A DNA stretch of 38,278 bases from Chara braunii. Its lineage: Eukaryota; Streptophyta; Charophyceae; Charales; Characeae. The notes under the pieces are model-generated. The model was not told where the DNA came from. It ran no database searches and worked only from the letters and a program-made list of their open reading frames with translations. Of this stretch, positions 8,745 through 19,660 are shown piece after piece. How positions within the stretch are numbered: position 1 is the first letter of the stretch; every line of letters starts with the position of its first letter. Where the stretch lies: NCBI GenBank assembly GCA_003427395.1, contig BFEA01000353.1, positions 880,203-918,480 of the forward strand, in the 5' to 3' direction. Both the position numbers and the translations under genes were made by a program.

Positions 8745-10250
8745 TTAGGTTGGGGTCAGTCCCGAATTGTTGTAATCTTTTTTTTGGGGGGGGCTTAGTC
8801 CTTCCTTGTTTACTATATGCCCTAAGTACAAGACTTTAGGCTTAGCAAACTCAAACTTTTTGGGGTTCGGTTTGAAGTTGCCCTCGCGCAACTTCTGCAA
8901 AATCATTCGTAGGTGTTTCTCGTGGTCTTCTAGTGTCTTACTATGAACTAGAATGTCATCGAGATAGACTACTACGAACTGGTCTAACCATTGACGAAAC
9001 AATTCATTCATTGACCTTTGAAAGGTCGCACGTGCATTTGTCAATCCGAAAGGCATAACCACAAACTCGTAGTGACCATACCTGGTTCGGAAAGTCGTCT
9101 TATGTTGATCTCCAGGAGCCACCTCGATTTGGTGGTACCCTGCCTTGAGATCAATCTTACTGAAGTACGTGCAACCTTGCAACTGGTCCAATAGGTCGTC
9201 AATGCGCGGAAGCGGTTCCGCGTTTTTCACAATGACGGAGTTCAACCCTCGGTAGTCAATGCATAGTCGGAGTTCACCTTCCTTTTTGGGCACGCATAAG
9301 ACAGGGGCACCAGAAGGAGAAGAGTTTGGACGAATCCATCCTTTGTAAGTAAGTTCTTGCATCTGTTTACGAAGTTCCTCAAGTTCCCTAGGAGACATAC
9401 GGTAGATGGGACCCTTAAGAATCTTGCTTTCAGGAATAATCTCGATCGTGTGCTTAATAGCACATTCAGTGATTCCTGTCGGCTCAGTCTGCAAGTCCTT
9501 ATATTCATCGAGAAGTTTTTCAATAGAAGGAGGATAGGATGAGGAACACTCACCTACTCGTTTAACGAGTATCATCATTACATCCTGATCCAACTTCTTC
9601 TTGAAGACCATCGACCTGAAGGTTGGGTAACTCATACAACAAAAAAACAAGGTTGAGTCAGAGCCAGACCTATGATATAACTTTATCGCTCGAATTTCGG
9701 ACTTCTCGTCCTTTAACTTGACAATTTTTTCTTTGAACCTTACGTTTGGGTCGGCTTCCTCATCCCAATCCATTCTTAGAATCATGTCGAAAGGCAAGTT
9801 CGTTTCGATTAAGAAGGATATCTCATGCAAGATCTTATTTCCTTCCTTGGTCCTGAAATAGCATTTCACAAGATCGACGTATTGAGAGGCAGTGATCGTG
9901 CTCTTGTCAGCCATCATAGACGTGATAGGTCGAGGTAAATCCTTTACCTTCATTCCCAGATGCAATTTGCGAATTGCCTTCTCTAAGATGTAAGACCCTG
10001 TCGATCCTGGATCCAACGATGCACCTACTCGCGTGTGCGCAATCTCAATATCCACGACCATTAACTCACCCTTAGACTTAGCTCTCTTGGCCCACGAACT
10101 CCGAAGTGCTATGAGTTCATTACCGAGTTCGTCAAGGGAATCGTCTAGTGAGACAGAGCAAAAAACAGTGTCAGGGTGCTCTGGATGATGGGTTGAAGAA
10201 GAGTTATCCTCTACCTTAAGAGTCGAGGGGTTAAAAGGGATTGTAGGCAC
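8745..10250 (-). pseudogene. gypsy 1 protease and reverse transcriptase
   Basis: 501 residues. The aspartic protease is at roughly residues 65-185, with the active-site motif DPGSTGSYI and the downstream LPFDMILRMDWDE. The middle residue of the usual D-S/T-G triad is Pro. RT follows (about 285-490) with KGWIRPNSSPSGAPVLCVPK, LRLCIDYRGLN, YFSKIDLKAGYHQIEV, FVVMPFGLTNARATFQ and the catalytic VVYLDDILVHS. Reading is lost at the end by a frameshift next to the T8G8 homopolymer (about 8778-8795), which could be a real mutation or a sequencing error. The frame differs from gag. Confidence 0.93.
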
Positions 10251-10297
10251 CTTACCTTTGTCTAAACCCTTCGACTCAGTAGGAGCAGATGCTACTC

Positions 10298-10702
10298 CTA
10301 CTGGCTGCTCGCTTTTGGGTTTCTAATCAAGGGACACCATGCTATCACATGACCCACAGTGCCGCACTTGAGACACTGACGATTGTCCATCTCGGACTGC
10401 CATTCTTCTCGTGTCATGCCCATCTTTTCCCAGGGCTTCCCGAACGCAATGCCGGGATGCTCGGGAAACGAGTGTGACCTCTTCTTCTTTTTCCACTGAC
10501 TTTGGCCTCCCTTGTTGGCCACTACGGTAGTGACGCCACCCTTCCCAAACTCACTGCCGCCATTACCTCCTCCTCCCTCAGACTCGTCGAAGGGTAACTT
10601 CTCTACGGTGTCATCATAAAAAACAACAAGCATGTGGTCCTGGCGCTTTTGCCGCCAAAGGACCCGCTTACCATACCCACCAGCCGGTCTTGACTTTACC
10701 AC
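10298..10702 (-). pseudogene. gypsy 1 gag nucleocapsid (CCHC zinc knuckle)
   Basis: The 134-residue segment ends with CLKCGTVGHVIAWC, a perfect C-X2-C-X4-H-X4-C knuckle that binds RNA in gag nucleocapsid. A basic, Gly-rich stretch precedes it (NKGGQSQWKKKKRS). It is in the same phase as the upstream gag segments and is separated from them only by stop codons. Confidence 0.88.
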
Positions 10703-10708
10703 CGAAGC

Positions 10709-11344
10709 TTAGGAACCATTTACCTTTGCGGTCATCTGCTCTCGTTGGAGAGCGAGATCGCAAAATTGCCGATAGTTATATTTTCCAAACTTAGCCTCTG
10801 CTACCTGGTTGTCCTGTAAGTTCAACCCAAGTACCTGCAAAAGACAATCTACCTCACGTGACAGAGCATCCACTGAAGTCCAACGTTTTTGGCCTATCGT
10901 GGTGAGTTCGTCAAAGGCCTTGTCGGTCGTCGTCTTATCAAAAAAACTCTCCTTGATCTTTTGGAGAAATTGCTTGAGAGATAGGGTCTTAGCCCACTCA
11001 CCGATTTCCTCGAAGCCAACGGTGTTAGCTTCGGACAATGCCCACTCTTTGGCCACTCATCCCAGACGTGTTGTGGAGAAGGCCACCTGACTCTCAGGCT
11101 CGACAGGTGCGGTCCCGCAATAAGTCTAGATTTTTGCAATCCGTAACAGTAATTTTTGGTCTTTCTTGTTATTGTACGTGAACGGCAACTTCATTGTCAC
11201 CTTTTCCTTCCTCTTCGGTTTTTCTACCTCCTTGGTCGTTTTTTCCTTCTTGGCGGGTTCTTCTTTCTTCTCTGCCGGTTCCTCATGTTCCTTCTTGGAC
11301 CCTTCGGCTTTCTCCGGCGTGACTCGCTTCATTGCATCCTTCAT
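10709..11344 (-). pseudogene. gypsy 1 gag body (capsid region)
   Basis: Two stretches in one phase (11344-11126 and 11056-10709) separated by in-frame stops. The first is a Lys/Glu-rich linker ending in LPFTYNNKKDQKLLLRI. The second (KEWALSEANTVGFEEIGEWA..., then FDELTTIGQKRWTSVDALSR, then YNYRQFCDLALQRE) has the helical pattern of retrotransposon gag capsid. Assignment rests on position just before the zinc knuckle and on typical gag composition. Confidence 0.75.
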
Positions 11345-11350
11345 TAATTT

Positions 11351-11746
11351 TTACTGGGGTTCTTTCTTGACTATCTCCTCCCTGGTCTCCTCCTCAATCC
11401 CTACCTTATCCTTCCCTTTCAAAAGTCTAGTCATTGTCTCCAATGAGGCAATGTTGCTATCAATCTTCTTTTCAAGGTGAACAAGGTAGACCATGATAGA
11501 CTGTAGAATGGATGCAAGCTCGCTGTCTGCTTCTTCGTAGTGAAACTTCTGCCTTAGTTTTTCCTTTATTCTATCTTCTTCTTCTTGCGCTTCTTGCTGT
11601 CTTCGGAATTCCTCAATTTTTCTTCTTTCTTCTTTCAACGTGTCTTCTAGTTGCCTAACATTTTCCTCCATTATCTCTAAAGACAATTGTGGTTCCACTT
11701 TCTGTTCTTTCTTCTCTTCTTCTTTTTTCTTCCTTTCCTGGTCCAT
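11351..11746 (-). pseudogene. gypsy 1 gag N-terminal coiled coil
   Basis: A 131-residue frame dominated by Lys/Glu heptad-like repeats (MDQERKKKEEEKKEQK, and later EERRKIEEFRRQQEAQEEED). It is in phase with the rest of gag. Many plant-type gypsy gag proteins begin with such a coiled coil. No LTR, PBS or leader is visible upstream: only 39 bp separate it from the end of the LINE-type frame at 11785. Confidence 0.7.
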
Positions 11747-11784
11747 CTTGTCAGATTCTCGGCGACATACTGGTCAAGGGCCAT

Positions 11785-12816
11785 TCACCCTTGCTTTATG
11801 AGGTCCTCAACTCTCTTACCGGTTTCCATCATCTGAACGGTTGTTTCTACGGCTACCAGTTTGTCTTCTGCATCACGCAGATTGAACTGTCCATGAACCA
11901 GCCGTTCAGCTTCTGAACCGGCGTCGTGTATCTCATCGAGAAGCTGGCGAAGAAGACCGATCAAAGTTTGTCTTCTCGCATCAATTTGACCACGGGTCTT
12001 AAGTTTCCCCCCTTCTTCATCGGCATAAACAGTGAGAGGGATGCTAGTCCATAGGAGTATTTGGATTGGGTGTTCTGGCAAGGGCAAGGAGAAAAGATGG
12101 TCCCATAGGACGGACGCTCTAGCCCAGTAGTCTGTAGCCTCTTTGCATGTGATCAGGTAGTGTATGATATCTTCATGTTCGTTGTCTGAGCATACCACGC
12201 ATGGATTTGTGCTGCTTGGGTCACTTTTCCTTCTTCTGTTGTGTAGCCAGCTGTTCACTGGCAGAGCCGCGTAGGCAATGAGCCATTGGAGACTTCTGAT
12301 TTTAACTGGGTGAATTGATTTGTACTTTTCCCATGGTAGCTTGGTGATTTGGTCCGCTTCGGAGCCTATCAGTTTTGCCCATCTACGTTTGATTACAGGC
12401 TCCGGGTCTTTTGTCTTCAGCAGTATTGTGTAGCCCAATTTAACCGTGTAGTATGTTATGTGAATGGGTGCTTTGTGCGTTCTGTTTTTGGTCGAGGGCC
12501 AGGCCCATTCATGCGGATAGAACTCCAACTCTTGGATTGCAGTATCAATTTGGAAAATTATCTTAAGCCAGAGGCCCAAGACTCTAACTTTTCGTAGCAT
12601 GAATGTGTTGAGACTTGGCCTTTGCGGGTCTGTGTTGTGAATGGAGGGGGACTTGGGATTGGCTAAGTTCACCGGGAACGAGGTAAAGACTCTGAGGAAA
12701 TCTGATCCTGGCAACCTATGGGAGAACTGGTAGGCCCTTGTCGGCACCACGTCTTGCGTCAAATACGCCACTCTCCTGACTTCCATGTGAAGTCTTATTT
12801 CAATAAGTCCTTCCAA
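11785..12816 (-). pseudogene. LINE C-terminus with zf-RVT-like knuckle, unusual tail
   Basis: 343 residues. The middle (about 155-250) matches the C-terminal domain of plant LINE ORF2: RSLQWLIAYAALPVNSWLHN and CVVCSDNEHEDIIHYLITC, giving a C-X2-C...H...C knuckle followed by the YW motif. The last ~80 residues (from RGQIDARRQTLIGLLRQLLD to VEDLIKQG) are Lys/Glu-rich and helical. They could equally be the start of a gypsy gag, so this frame may be a fusion of LINE and gypsy sequence. It is in a different phase from the gag coiled coil that follows at 11746. Confidence 0.75.
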
Positions 12817-13744
12817 TTGTCTGGGATGTTATTAACTATTGTTTGCAGATTTTCCTCGCGATGGTGACACCCTTTTAAGTGATTCTTGAGAGCTTGTTCA
12901 TCGATCCAGTCTTTCTTGTCTTCATCCCATATGTGGCTTACCCTCCATATACCATGTNTCACCCATGAGAGCCATCGTTGGCCTCTAGAGAGTGACAGTC
13001 GATGGTCCCCAGCCCCCCTCNTGNNTGAATTCCCAAAAAGGGGTTGGCGTAGGACTTCTTCTTTAGATTTGGGTTGCTTTATTTTTTCCGGCATGATTTC
13101 TCTCCATATACAAAGTAGAGCAGTCCAGTAGGGAGTGGAGGGTCGCGTTTCATTCTGCTGAGTGCTTAATGATCGCTTTTTGCGGTCGGTTTTGGGGCTC
13201 CATTTTGGGGCTCCATTCTTTATTCATTACCCAGAACAGGCCAGACATGTTAGTCGGGCTTTGGATAGGGGCTACAGATCTTATGCTGTCTAGTGCTAGT
13301 TTGTGCCATGCTAGCCTTGGTTGAGTTAGGAGCTTGACTATCCACTTAATCTGAAGGGCTTTCGTTTCCTGCTTGGGATCGATATCCCTAATCCTCCTTC
13401 GGATGACTTCCTTGTGATGAAATGCCAAGCAATCTTGGGGATATAGTTGGTTTCGAGTCACCTGACCAAAGATAGGCCCTTGCTCTTCTGTTTAGATCCT
13501 TAATGGTGTGATCCGGTATAGTCCAGATTGACGCAATATACCACATCATAGAAAATAATAAAAAAAATATTGAGGTATTGATAGTCAGGGCTCTCCCTAT
13601 TAATGAACTGAACGTATTACCCCATCGACCCATTCTATTGACTTGATAGGTCAGCAGATTCTGGGCCATTTGAGGAGCCGGACCCTTTTTAGTTACCAGA
13701 ATCCGCAGGTACCTGGTGGGTTCATCTTGTTTTTCCCACGTCAT
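12795..13744 (-). pseudogene. LINE RT thumb/connection fragments
   Basis: Three frames in different phases (13744-13388, 13461-13150, 13094-12795). The first has YLRILVTKKGPAPQ and GRALTINTSIFFLLFSMMWY, similar to the post-RT region of plant LINEs. The others are poorly conserved, and the last contains undetermined bases. Two or more frameshifts separate them. Confidence 0.7.
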
Positions 13745-13756
13745 CCCTCCTTCTGG

Positions 13757-14500
13757 TCAGTCAAGCTGGATAGGCTCTTCCTCTAACAGCCACCATCCTA
13801 CTGTCTTTTTCCAATTGATTTTCATTTCGGAGGGGAGTCTGAAAGCTTCCATTGCCCTGACTAACGCCTTCACAGAAGAGTCGGATGCTCTTATAAGCAC
13901 CGTAAGATCATCCGCGAACGTGATGACTGTTGGAAATGTTAAGTGGTGTTGGGTACCTGGGTTGATTTGTGGCAGCCTCTGAATTGAGGGGTCCTTGCGT
14001 AGGAAGGATGCAGCGTAGTCCATAACAAATAGGAAAATTGAAGGAGCTAGGGGGTCCCCTTGTCGAATTGTGATCGGATAGCGTTCGGATAGGAGCCCAT
14101 TAACGTGGACACAACCGGAGGCATCATTATAGAGGATACAGACCCATTTCCGAAAATTCGGACCTACTCCCATTTTTTCCATGCTTGCATTAAGGAAGGC
14201 CCAGTTGACTTGGTCGTAGGCCTTCTCAAAGTCAAAGAACAGGATTGTTGTGTTGGTGCTTTTTTCTTTGACTTTTCTGGACGCTTCATTCAGGGTTAGT
14301 ACATTATCTAGAATATAACGGTCCGGGATGAAGCCCACTTGATCTATGTGAAAGCATTTGTCGGTCAGGTTCCGGATCCTGTAGGCCAATGCTTTGGCCA
14401 ATATCTTGTAGGGGAGGGTGAGCAGGGATATAGGCCTGTAATTCCGGATATCTTCTCGGTCCCCTTTTTTGTATAACAGAGTTACCACGCTGCTATTCAA
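13757..14500 (-). pseudogene. LINE reverse transcriptase core
   Basis: 247 residues covering RT motifs 1-5: VVTLLYKKGDREDIRNYRPI, GFIPDRYILDNVL, TTILFFDFEKAYDQVNW, RQGDPLAPSIFLFVMD and the catalytic FADDL within VITFADDLTVLI. This is the best-preserved part of the LINE. The frame stops at 13757, before the thumb. Confidence 0.95.
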
Positions 14501-14982
14501 AGTTCACCCAAACCACCTTGGTCCCAGCTGTCCTTGTAGAAATTAAGCAGGTCTGTACCCATCATGGGCCAGAAATTTTCCCAGAATTCTTTAGTCAAGC
14601 CGTCAATACCTGGAGTCTTATCGTTGTTCATGCTCCGGATTGCAGTCTGTAGTTCCTCTAGCGTGATCGGTCTGTCAAGTACCTCGACTTGTTCAGGGGA
14701 GATCGCTACCTTGGCTTGTTCTGGGGACATCGTTCTCTCTGGATATTGTAGCATCCTGGTTCTTGCCTCCGTAGTAGATGCAGGGATTGGGGATGGGGTT
14801 TTTGTTTGATACAACTCTTGGTAGAATCTCTTAGCTATTTGCAGCATTCCCTCGCTGTCAAAGCGTGTGGCTTGATCCCTTGATAGTTCTTTCAAGCCTT
14901 CTATTGTGCTGCATTTGCCATTAGCTTTTATCTTGGCAAAAAAATGTTTGGTCATTGATTCATTCAACTCGTAGTCTATCAT
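14497..14982 (-). pseudogene. LINE linker and start of reverse transcriptase
   Basis: 161 residues ending with the RT entry motif: LEELQTAIRSMNNDKTPG followed by IDGLTKEFWENFW. It overlaps the next RT frame by a few bases in another phase, so a frameshift lies near 14497-14500. Confidence 0.88.
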
Positions 14983-15208
14983 CTTGGCCCTAACTTTGTA
15001 GGCCTTTTAGTTCCCACTGTCTCCATACTGCAAGCTCTTCACGTGCTTTTTCAAATGTAACTGAGTATAGAGTGGAGGACGGGTTGTTAAGCAGGTTAAG
15101 TTCAACAATTTTAAGAGCTGTTTCAAGGGCTTGTTTCTTGTGTTTCCTGGCGTTGGCTAGTTTACGTGAGATTCTAGCTACTGATTGGGATAGTGATAGG
15201 TAGCACTC

Positions 15209-15577
15209 CTAAAACCATTGCCATTTGTCTTGCCCTTCTAATAGGATGCCTTGTGAATTATGCCAACATTCTTGAACGCTGTTTTGAAAAACCTGACTTA
15301 GTAAGAGAGAGTTGTTGAGCTTGTGGAAACTAGCCCCTTTTGTGATGTACTGATTGAAACTGAAGATTAGTTCTATTGGTTTGTGGTCCAGGCCCCGATA
15401 AGAGGCGAGAGCAAGGATCTCTGCGTCTTTGATTGTTCCCATTAGGGATTCAGAGACCAGAAAGTAGTCAATACGTGAGTACGCCGTGTGTTGTGCATGT
15501 TTTTTTTTAACCAAAGTAAAAGCTTTCCTGCCAGGGTATAAAGTGCGGAAGGGTTCCACTAGGTTCTGATCCATCAT
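15209..15577 (-). pseudogene. LINE endonuclease, C-terminal part
   Basis: 122 residues in the same phase as the upstream endonuclease fragment. It contains SRIDYFLVSESL and GLDHKPIEL, which correspond to the late APE motifs (S-R-I-D and the catalytic D-H). It then passes into the linker between endonuclease and RT. Confidence 0.88.
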
Positions 15578-15670
15578 TAATTTTAGAATTGGAGCCGCTT
15601 CTTGGGCTGCTTGGGAAGAAGTTGTTCTAGTGATGCGGCCACTGGTAGAGTCCAGTGCAGCGTTCTAGTC

Positions 15671-16204
15671 TCATGCGAGAATGCACGCCGAGAGTGGTGT
15701 TCCTAACTGTCCTACTGTCGCTACAGACGTTGCTCTTTCTGATGGATTGTTGGGTGCATAAACGTTAATTAGTCTGAACTCTTCTTCTTTCCACTTCAAA
15801 TCCATGAAACACCATCTGCCCATCTCTTCGTCTGCCTCTACCCTTTGCACGATTCCTGCGGAATAAAAGCGTGATGACTTCGGGATGAGAATTGTCGTAC
15901 CTTTGGAGCTCGAGTTGTTATCCGAGGCCCAGACCTCATCTTTGAAGCCGCCTAATTTCCTAGCGAAATATTTTATGAGTTTCTTGTGTTCTTCAGAATT
16001 TGTGAGGTGGGTTTCTTGCAGCAGAATTATATCAGCCGGTTTGTGTAAGTAATTTTTTAATCCTTTAATAATGTCGTTGAGTTTGTCCTCTTTCTTTACA
16101 ATGTTCCCAAGGCCGTTTATGTTCCACCTGCGAATGATGATGCCCTGTGTTTTCCAGCTCACCTTCCAACCCTTGGCATTGGCTTCTCTTCTCAGCAGAT
16201 CCAT
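15671..16204 (-). pseudogene. LINE endonuclease, N-terminal part
   Basis: 177 residues with the APE endonuclease signatures RRWNINGLGN, ILLQETHLT (catalytic Glu) and LINVYAPNNPSER. This enzyme nicks the genomic target for target-primed reverse transcription. The frame ends at 15671 within the domain, and the remaining motifs continue in the next fragment of the same phase. Confidence 0.9.
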
Positions 16205-17225
16205 GGTCTGATTGGGGAAGTGACCATGTCGGGTCTAGTATGAAATCGCGTAGGTGGAACCCGATCCTCTGGCATCCATCGAGTCCGCAGAGTCCCCTGG
16301 CGGGTCAGGTTGTGCCTTGGACAGAGCTTCGTCCAGCATATACTCTCCTATACTGCCGCTGATTTCTTTGTTGTCTGTTCTATGTGTGATAACGTCCTAC
16401 AGCAAGTGTACAGGTACTGCAGCCACGACCAGTGTGATCAAGACAACAACACACATGTAAGTATGCACAACAACCACAGAACAACCAACAAGGTCAGCCA
16501 ACACAACAACAACAATCAATCGTTAGCTTCCTTCCTCTACGGCTGTACCATCTGCAGAAACAATGCATCCAAACACAAGGGCCAGCACGAGACACTACAA
16601 CAAATCATGAAGCCGTATCGTCTGCAGCACACAGGTGCACAATCAACACCTCACCCACAACAACATTCCATGGATGCCACGTGTCACCCCTGGAATGCCA
16701 ACACAGCAGCTCTATAGAGTTTGCCACGTCAGCGTCAAGGACTTGAAAGGTCTACGAGTGGGATGCCACGTCGGCAATGCACGTCTGCAGACACATACAA
16801 CACTGGCATGCCATGTCTCAAATGTGCAGCACTTCATCAGCAGGCAATCGCAACACAGGTACGTGCCACGTCACACCATGCCCTGCCAGTAGAGAATGCC
16901 ACATCAGCATCCCGCGTCATGCCATGTAGGCAGTGCGTCACATCAGCGGTCCCAATCTCACACTTTCTCTCTCTGGACCAGCGCCACGTCAGCCTGTTGC
17001 CAACGAAGCTCTCGCCGGTATCTCAAAGTCTTCAGTGTAGCCACGTCATCACCTTCAAGGGAGGATGCACGCACGTGTGGTACTCAATGTCTAGACCTGA
17101 GTATTAACCGTGCGTGCTAATAAACGCGTTTCGTTCCTGCATGTGCGGCACCTCCCACTTACCTGGGTGCCACGTCAGCACCTGACAACAGATTGCGATA
17201 AAGGAGGTATGCTTCGATACAAAAT
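16205..17225. other. region upstream of LINE, rich in GCCACGTCAGC motifs
   Basis: No protein supported. From about 16677 to 17050 the motif CCACGTCAGC or a one-base variant recurs many times (for example at 16724, 16983 and 17040). Its complement contains TGACGTGG, an ACGT-core word that plant bZIP factors are known to bind. The motif also builds the 31-bp arrays and the gypsy 2 leader minisatellite. Confidence 0.5.
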
Positions 17226-17229
17226 TGTA

Positions 17230-17279
17230 ATGAACCCAGACTGGAAGATACTCATCAGACGTTGAAGTACAAGTAGTCA
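17230..17279. repeat. second copy of the repeat found fused to U6
   Basis: Matches 4547-4598 with a few substitutions, same orientation. It directly abuts the left end of the large palindrome. No U6 sequence is present here. Confidence 0.75.
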
Positions 17280-17854
17280 GCTGACGTGGCTCTGCCACGT
17301 GTCTACATTGCTGATGTGGCGCATGCCACCTGTCTGCATTGCTGATGTGGCGCATGCCACCTGTCTACATTGCTGATGTGGCGCATGCCACTTGTCTACA
17401 CTGCTGATGTGGTGCTGCCACTAGTCTACATTGCATTGCTGATGTGGCGCTGCCACATGTCTTCATTGTTGATGTGGTGCATGCCACCTGTCTCTAGTGC
17501 TGACATGGCATTGGCCATGCTGTCTACATGAGGTGACTGGTTGCGACAAGGAGGGAGATTGGGATTTGTGGATGATTGGGAATTGGTACTCACCTGAGGT
17601 TGACGTCGATACTGTGTACTGCTGTTGTCTTCATGGTCTCCACGAGATGATAGTGCCACGTGGCACTTCTGTGTGGACTTTTGTGTGGTCATAACTTATC
17701 AGACTTGTTACTATATATCGATTGTTGACGTGGAGGCAAGGGGAAGCCCGGAGAAGAACTGGGAACAATTGGGCTACTTTTGTGTGGTCACTGATTATCT
17801 TGTCCACCCTCTTCTTTGTCTATTCCCCCTCCACTCTCTTCGTCTATTGGTAAC
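17280..17854 (-). repeat. left arm of large head-to-head palindrome
   Basis: 575 bp, the reverse complement of 17878-18422 with very high identity. Landmarks present in both arms are the ACGT-rich array, CAAGGAGGGAGATTGGGATT, the GTGCCACGTGGCAC palindrome, the CAAGGGGAAGCCCGGAGAAG block and CGAAGAGAGTGGAGGGGGAA. The length difference is explained mostly by one extra 31-bp unit in this arm and a short duplicated piece in the other. Confidence 0.92.
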
Positions 17855-17877
17855 GAGATATTGTATCATCATTTCAT
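17855..17877. other. 23-bp spacer at palindrome centre
   Basis: Starts GAGATATTGTATC. It is homologous to the sequence just before copy A's conserved start (4624-4653), so it belongs to the left-arm copy and the right-arm copy is slightly shorter at this end. The junction is thus head-to-head between two element copies. Confidence 0.8.
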
Positions 17878-18560
17878 GTTTACCAATAGACGAAGAGAGT
17901 GGAGGGGGAATAGACAAAGAAGAGGGTGGACGAGATAATCAATGACCACACAAAAGTAGCCCAATTGTTCCCACTCCTTCTCCGGGCTTCCCCTTGCCTC
18001 CACGTCAACAATCGATATATAGTAACAAGTCTGATAAGTTCTGACCACACAGAAGTCCACACAGAAGTGCCACGTGGCACTATCATCTCGTGGAGACCAT
18101 GAAGACAACAGCAGTACACAGTATCGTCGTCAACCTCAGGTGAGTACCAATTCCCAATCATCCACAAATCCCAATCTCCCTCCTTGTCGCAACTAGTCAG
18201 CTCATGTAGACAGCATGGACAATGCCATGTCAGCACTAGAGACAGGTGGCATGCACCACATCAACAATGAAGACATGTGGCAGCGCCACATCAGCAATGC
18301 AATGTAGACTGGTGGCAGCACCACATCAGCAGTGTAGACAAGTGGCATGCGCCACATCAGCAATGTAGACAGGTGGCATGCGCCACATCAGCAATGTAGA
18401 CAGGTGGCAGAGCCACGTCAGCAATGTCTGGCGCACAGAACAGAATGTGCCAGCATGCTACCACAGTCCCTCATTGTCGTCCTCAGTACTAGCGCACAGC
18501 TAGCGTCAAGCCAGCGTCAAACCAGCGACCAGCCAGAGTCAAGCCAGCATTGTCAAGCGC
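17878..18560 (+). repeat. right arm of large palindrome plus element tail
   Basis: 17878-18422 pairs with the left arm. 18423-18560 continues as in copy A (CTGGCGCACAGAACAGAATG, then CAGCGACCAGCCAGAGTCAA), which shows that the full element extends beyond the palindrome on this side while the left copy is truncated at 17280. Fold-back of one strand would give a stem longer than 500 bp. Confidence 0.9.
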
Positions 18561-19660
18561 ATCGGTCCGGCAGCGCGGGACCCTCCCGACCGCGTCACGC
18601 AGGAGTTGGTTTAAATCCTCGTCGCGAATATACATGGAGCTTCCGCAAGCCGCTCCGGCCGAGTGCGCCAGCCATACCTCTCGCGAGCCCCTACGACAGG
18701 ATAGGGCCTACGCGAGGCACGACTTATCTCCACCTTACGGGAGTTGTCACCTCCCTTCGGTGGGCGTATCCCCGTTGAGCTACCAGTGCACAGTACGAAA
18801 GCTAATGAGTTGCAATCGCAGAGGTGGACCAGCAGAGGGCGTTTCTCGTTCGTTGTAGCATAGGGGGTACGCGCGGTATTACGCCTCTATCGAACCCGTA
18901 CGCGAACCGACATCTTGGGGGGCTGAGGTCCCAAGCGCGACTCGTCGTCGGTCGACTAGGACGCATCCCACACACCACGCGTACACCACTCTAAAGAACA
19001 TAAAAATAAGAGCACACACACCCACGCACGTACATACATATATACAGAACGACACTGAACAAACGACGCGACAACACTCTTAGTCCCTTAGTAGCCGTCC
19101 CATAACTTTCCGACGCAGAAATCGGATAGGCGTCGCGCGCGAGACTTAGTATAAAACCGCGTTGACGCAGGGCTAACTCATATCGACTCGCAATGCAAGA
19201 GTACGCAAGCGGTCGCAATGATGGCGTACTATGTAGTACCCATACTCATGCGATCCTCGTTAATCTCGAGGGTCGCGTTCGACACTCAAGTGTCGGCTGA
19301 CACGCGCCTTGAGGGTTAATCTCTCGACGCTGGACAACCGCCAAGCGCGGTTGAGAACCACACCCTCTTTGCACCCTGCGGAGAGTGGGTGGTACACAGG
19401 TTCATACCTATGGTGGCAATCGTCTCTTATTGCTCTGGAGATCAGCTCCTTCATCTAGAGCCTGGAGAGATATCAAGGGGTTTGACTTTGACGGTTGCCA
19501 CGGACTACAACGTCCAACCATAAAAATTCTAAAGAGCAAAAATGCTAAAAAGGGGAAGTCTCATTTTCCTCGAAAACATAATCTGTTTAACCCTTACGCG
19601 CGGTCACAGTAGGCCGCGCGAAACACTCAAGACATATGTATCTACATGTATGTAAAGGGT
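18561..19660. other. CpG-rich unassigned sequence
   Basis: No gene recognised. Many CG dinucleotides (CGCGCG, GTACGCG, GCGTCGCGCGCGAGAC) set this apart from the CpG-poorer neighbours. A 16-bp near-palindrome CGACACT-CA-AGTGTCG lies at 19280-19295. A GGTTTAAATCC word at 18608 resembles a tRNA B box, but no matching tRNA fold was found. Confidence 0.4.

Larger units (their letters stand above)
6269..11746 (-). mobile_element. Ty3/gypsy retrotransposon 1 (chromovirus-like), decayed
   Basis: On the minus strand the order is gag coiled coil, gag body, zinc knuckle, protease, reverse transcriptase, RNase H, integrase, chromodomain-like C-terminus and putative LTR. This is the Ty3/gypsy order (integrase last). 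Reading frames shift several times and are cut by stops, so it is not autonomous. No matching 5' LTR is seen: upstream of gag the sequence runs straight into LINE-type coding sequence on the same strand. The individual parts are listed separately. Confidence 0.92.
11785..16204 (-). mobile_element. LINE (non-LTR retrotransposon), decayed ORF2
   Basis: On the minus strand the order is APE-type endonuclease, reverse transcriptase, thumb/connection, and C-terminal zinc-knuckle region (zf-RVT type). This is the architecture of plant L1-like ORF2. It is divided among at least eight frames by stops and shifts and contains a few Ns (12958, 13021-13025). No ORF1 is recognisable upstream and no poly(A) tail (poly-T on the plus strand) is seen at its 3' end, where gypsy 1 gag begins instead. 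Confidence 0.92.

Noticed and set aside
18595-18630. tRNA-like B box GGTTTAAATCC
   Set aside because: No T-arm stem, A box or cloverleaf can be drawn around it.
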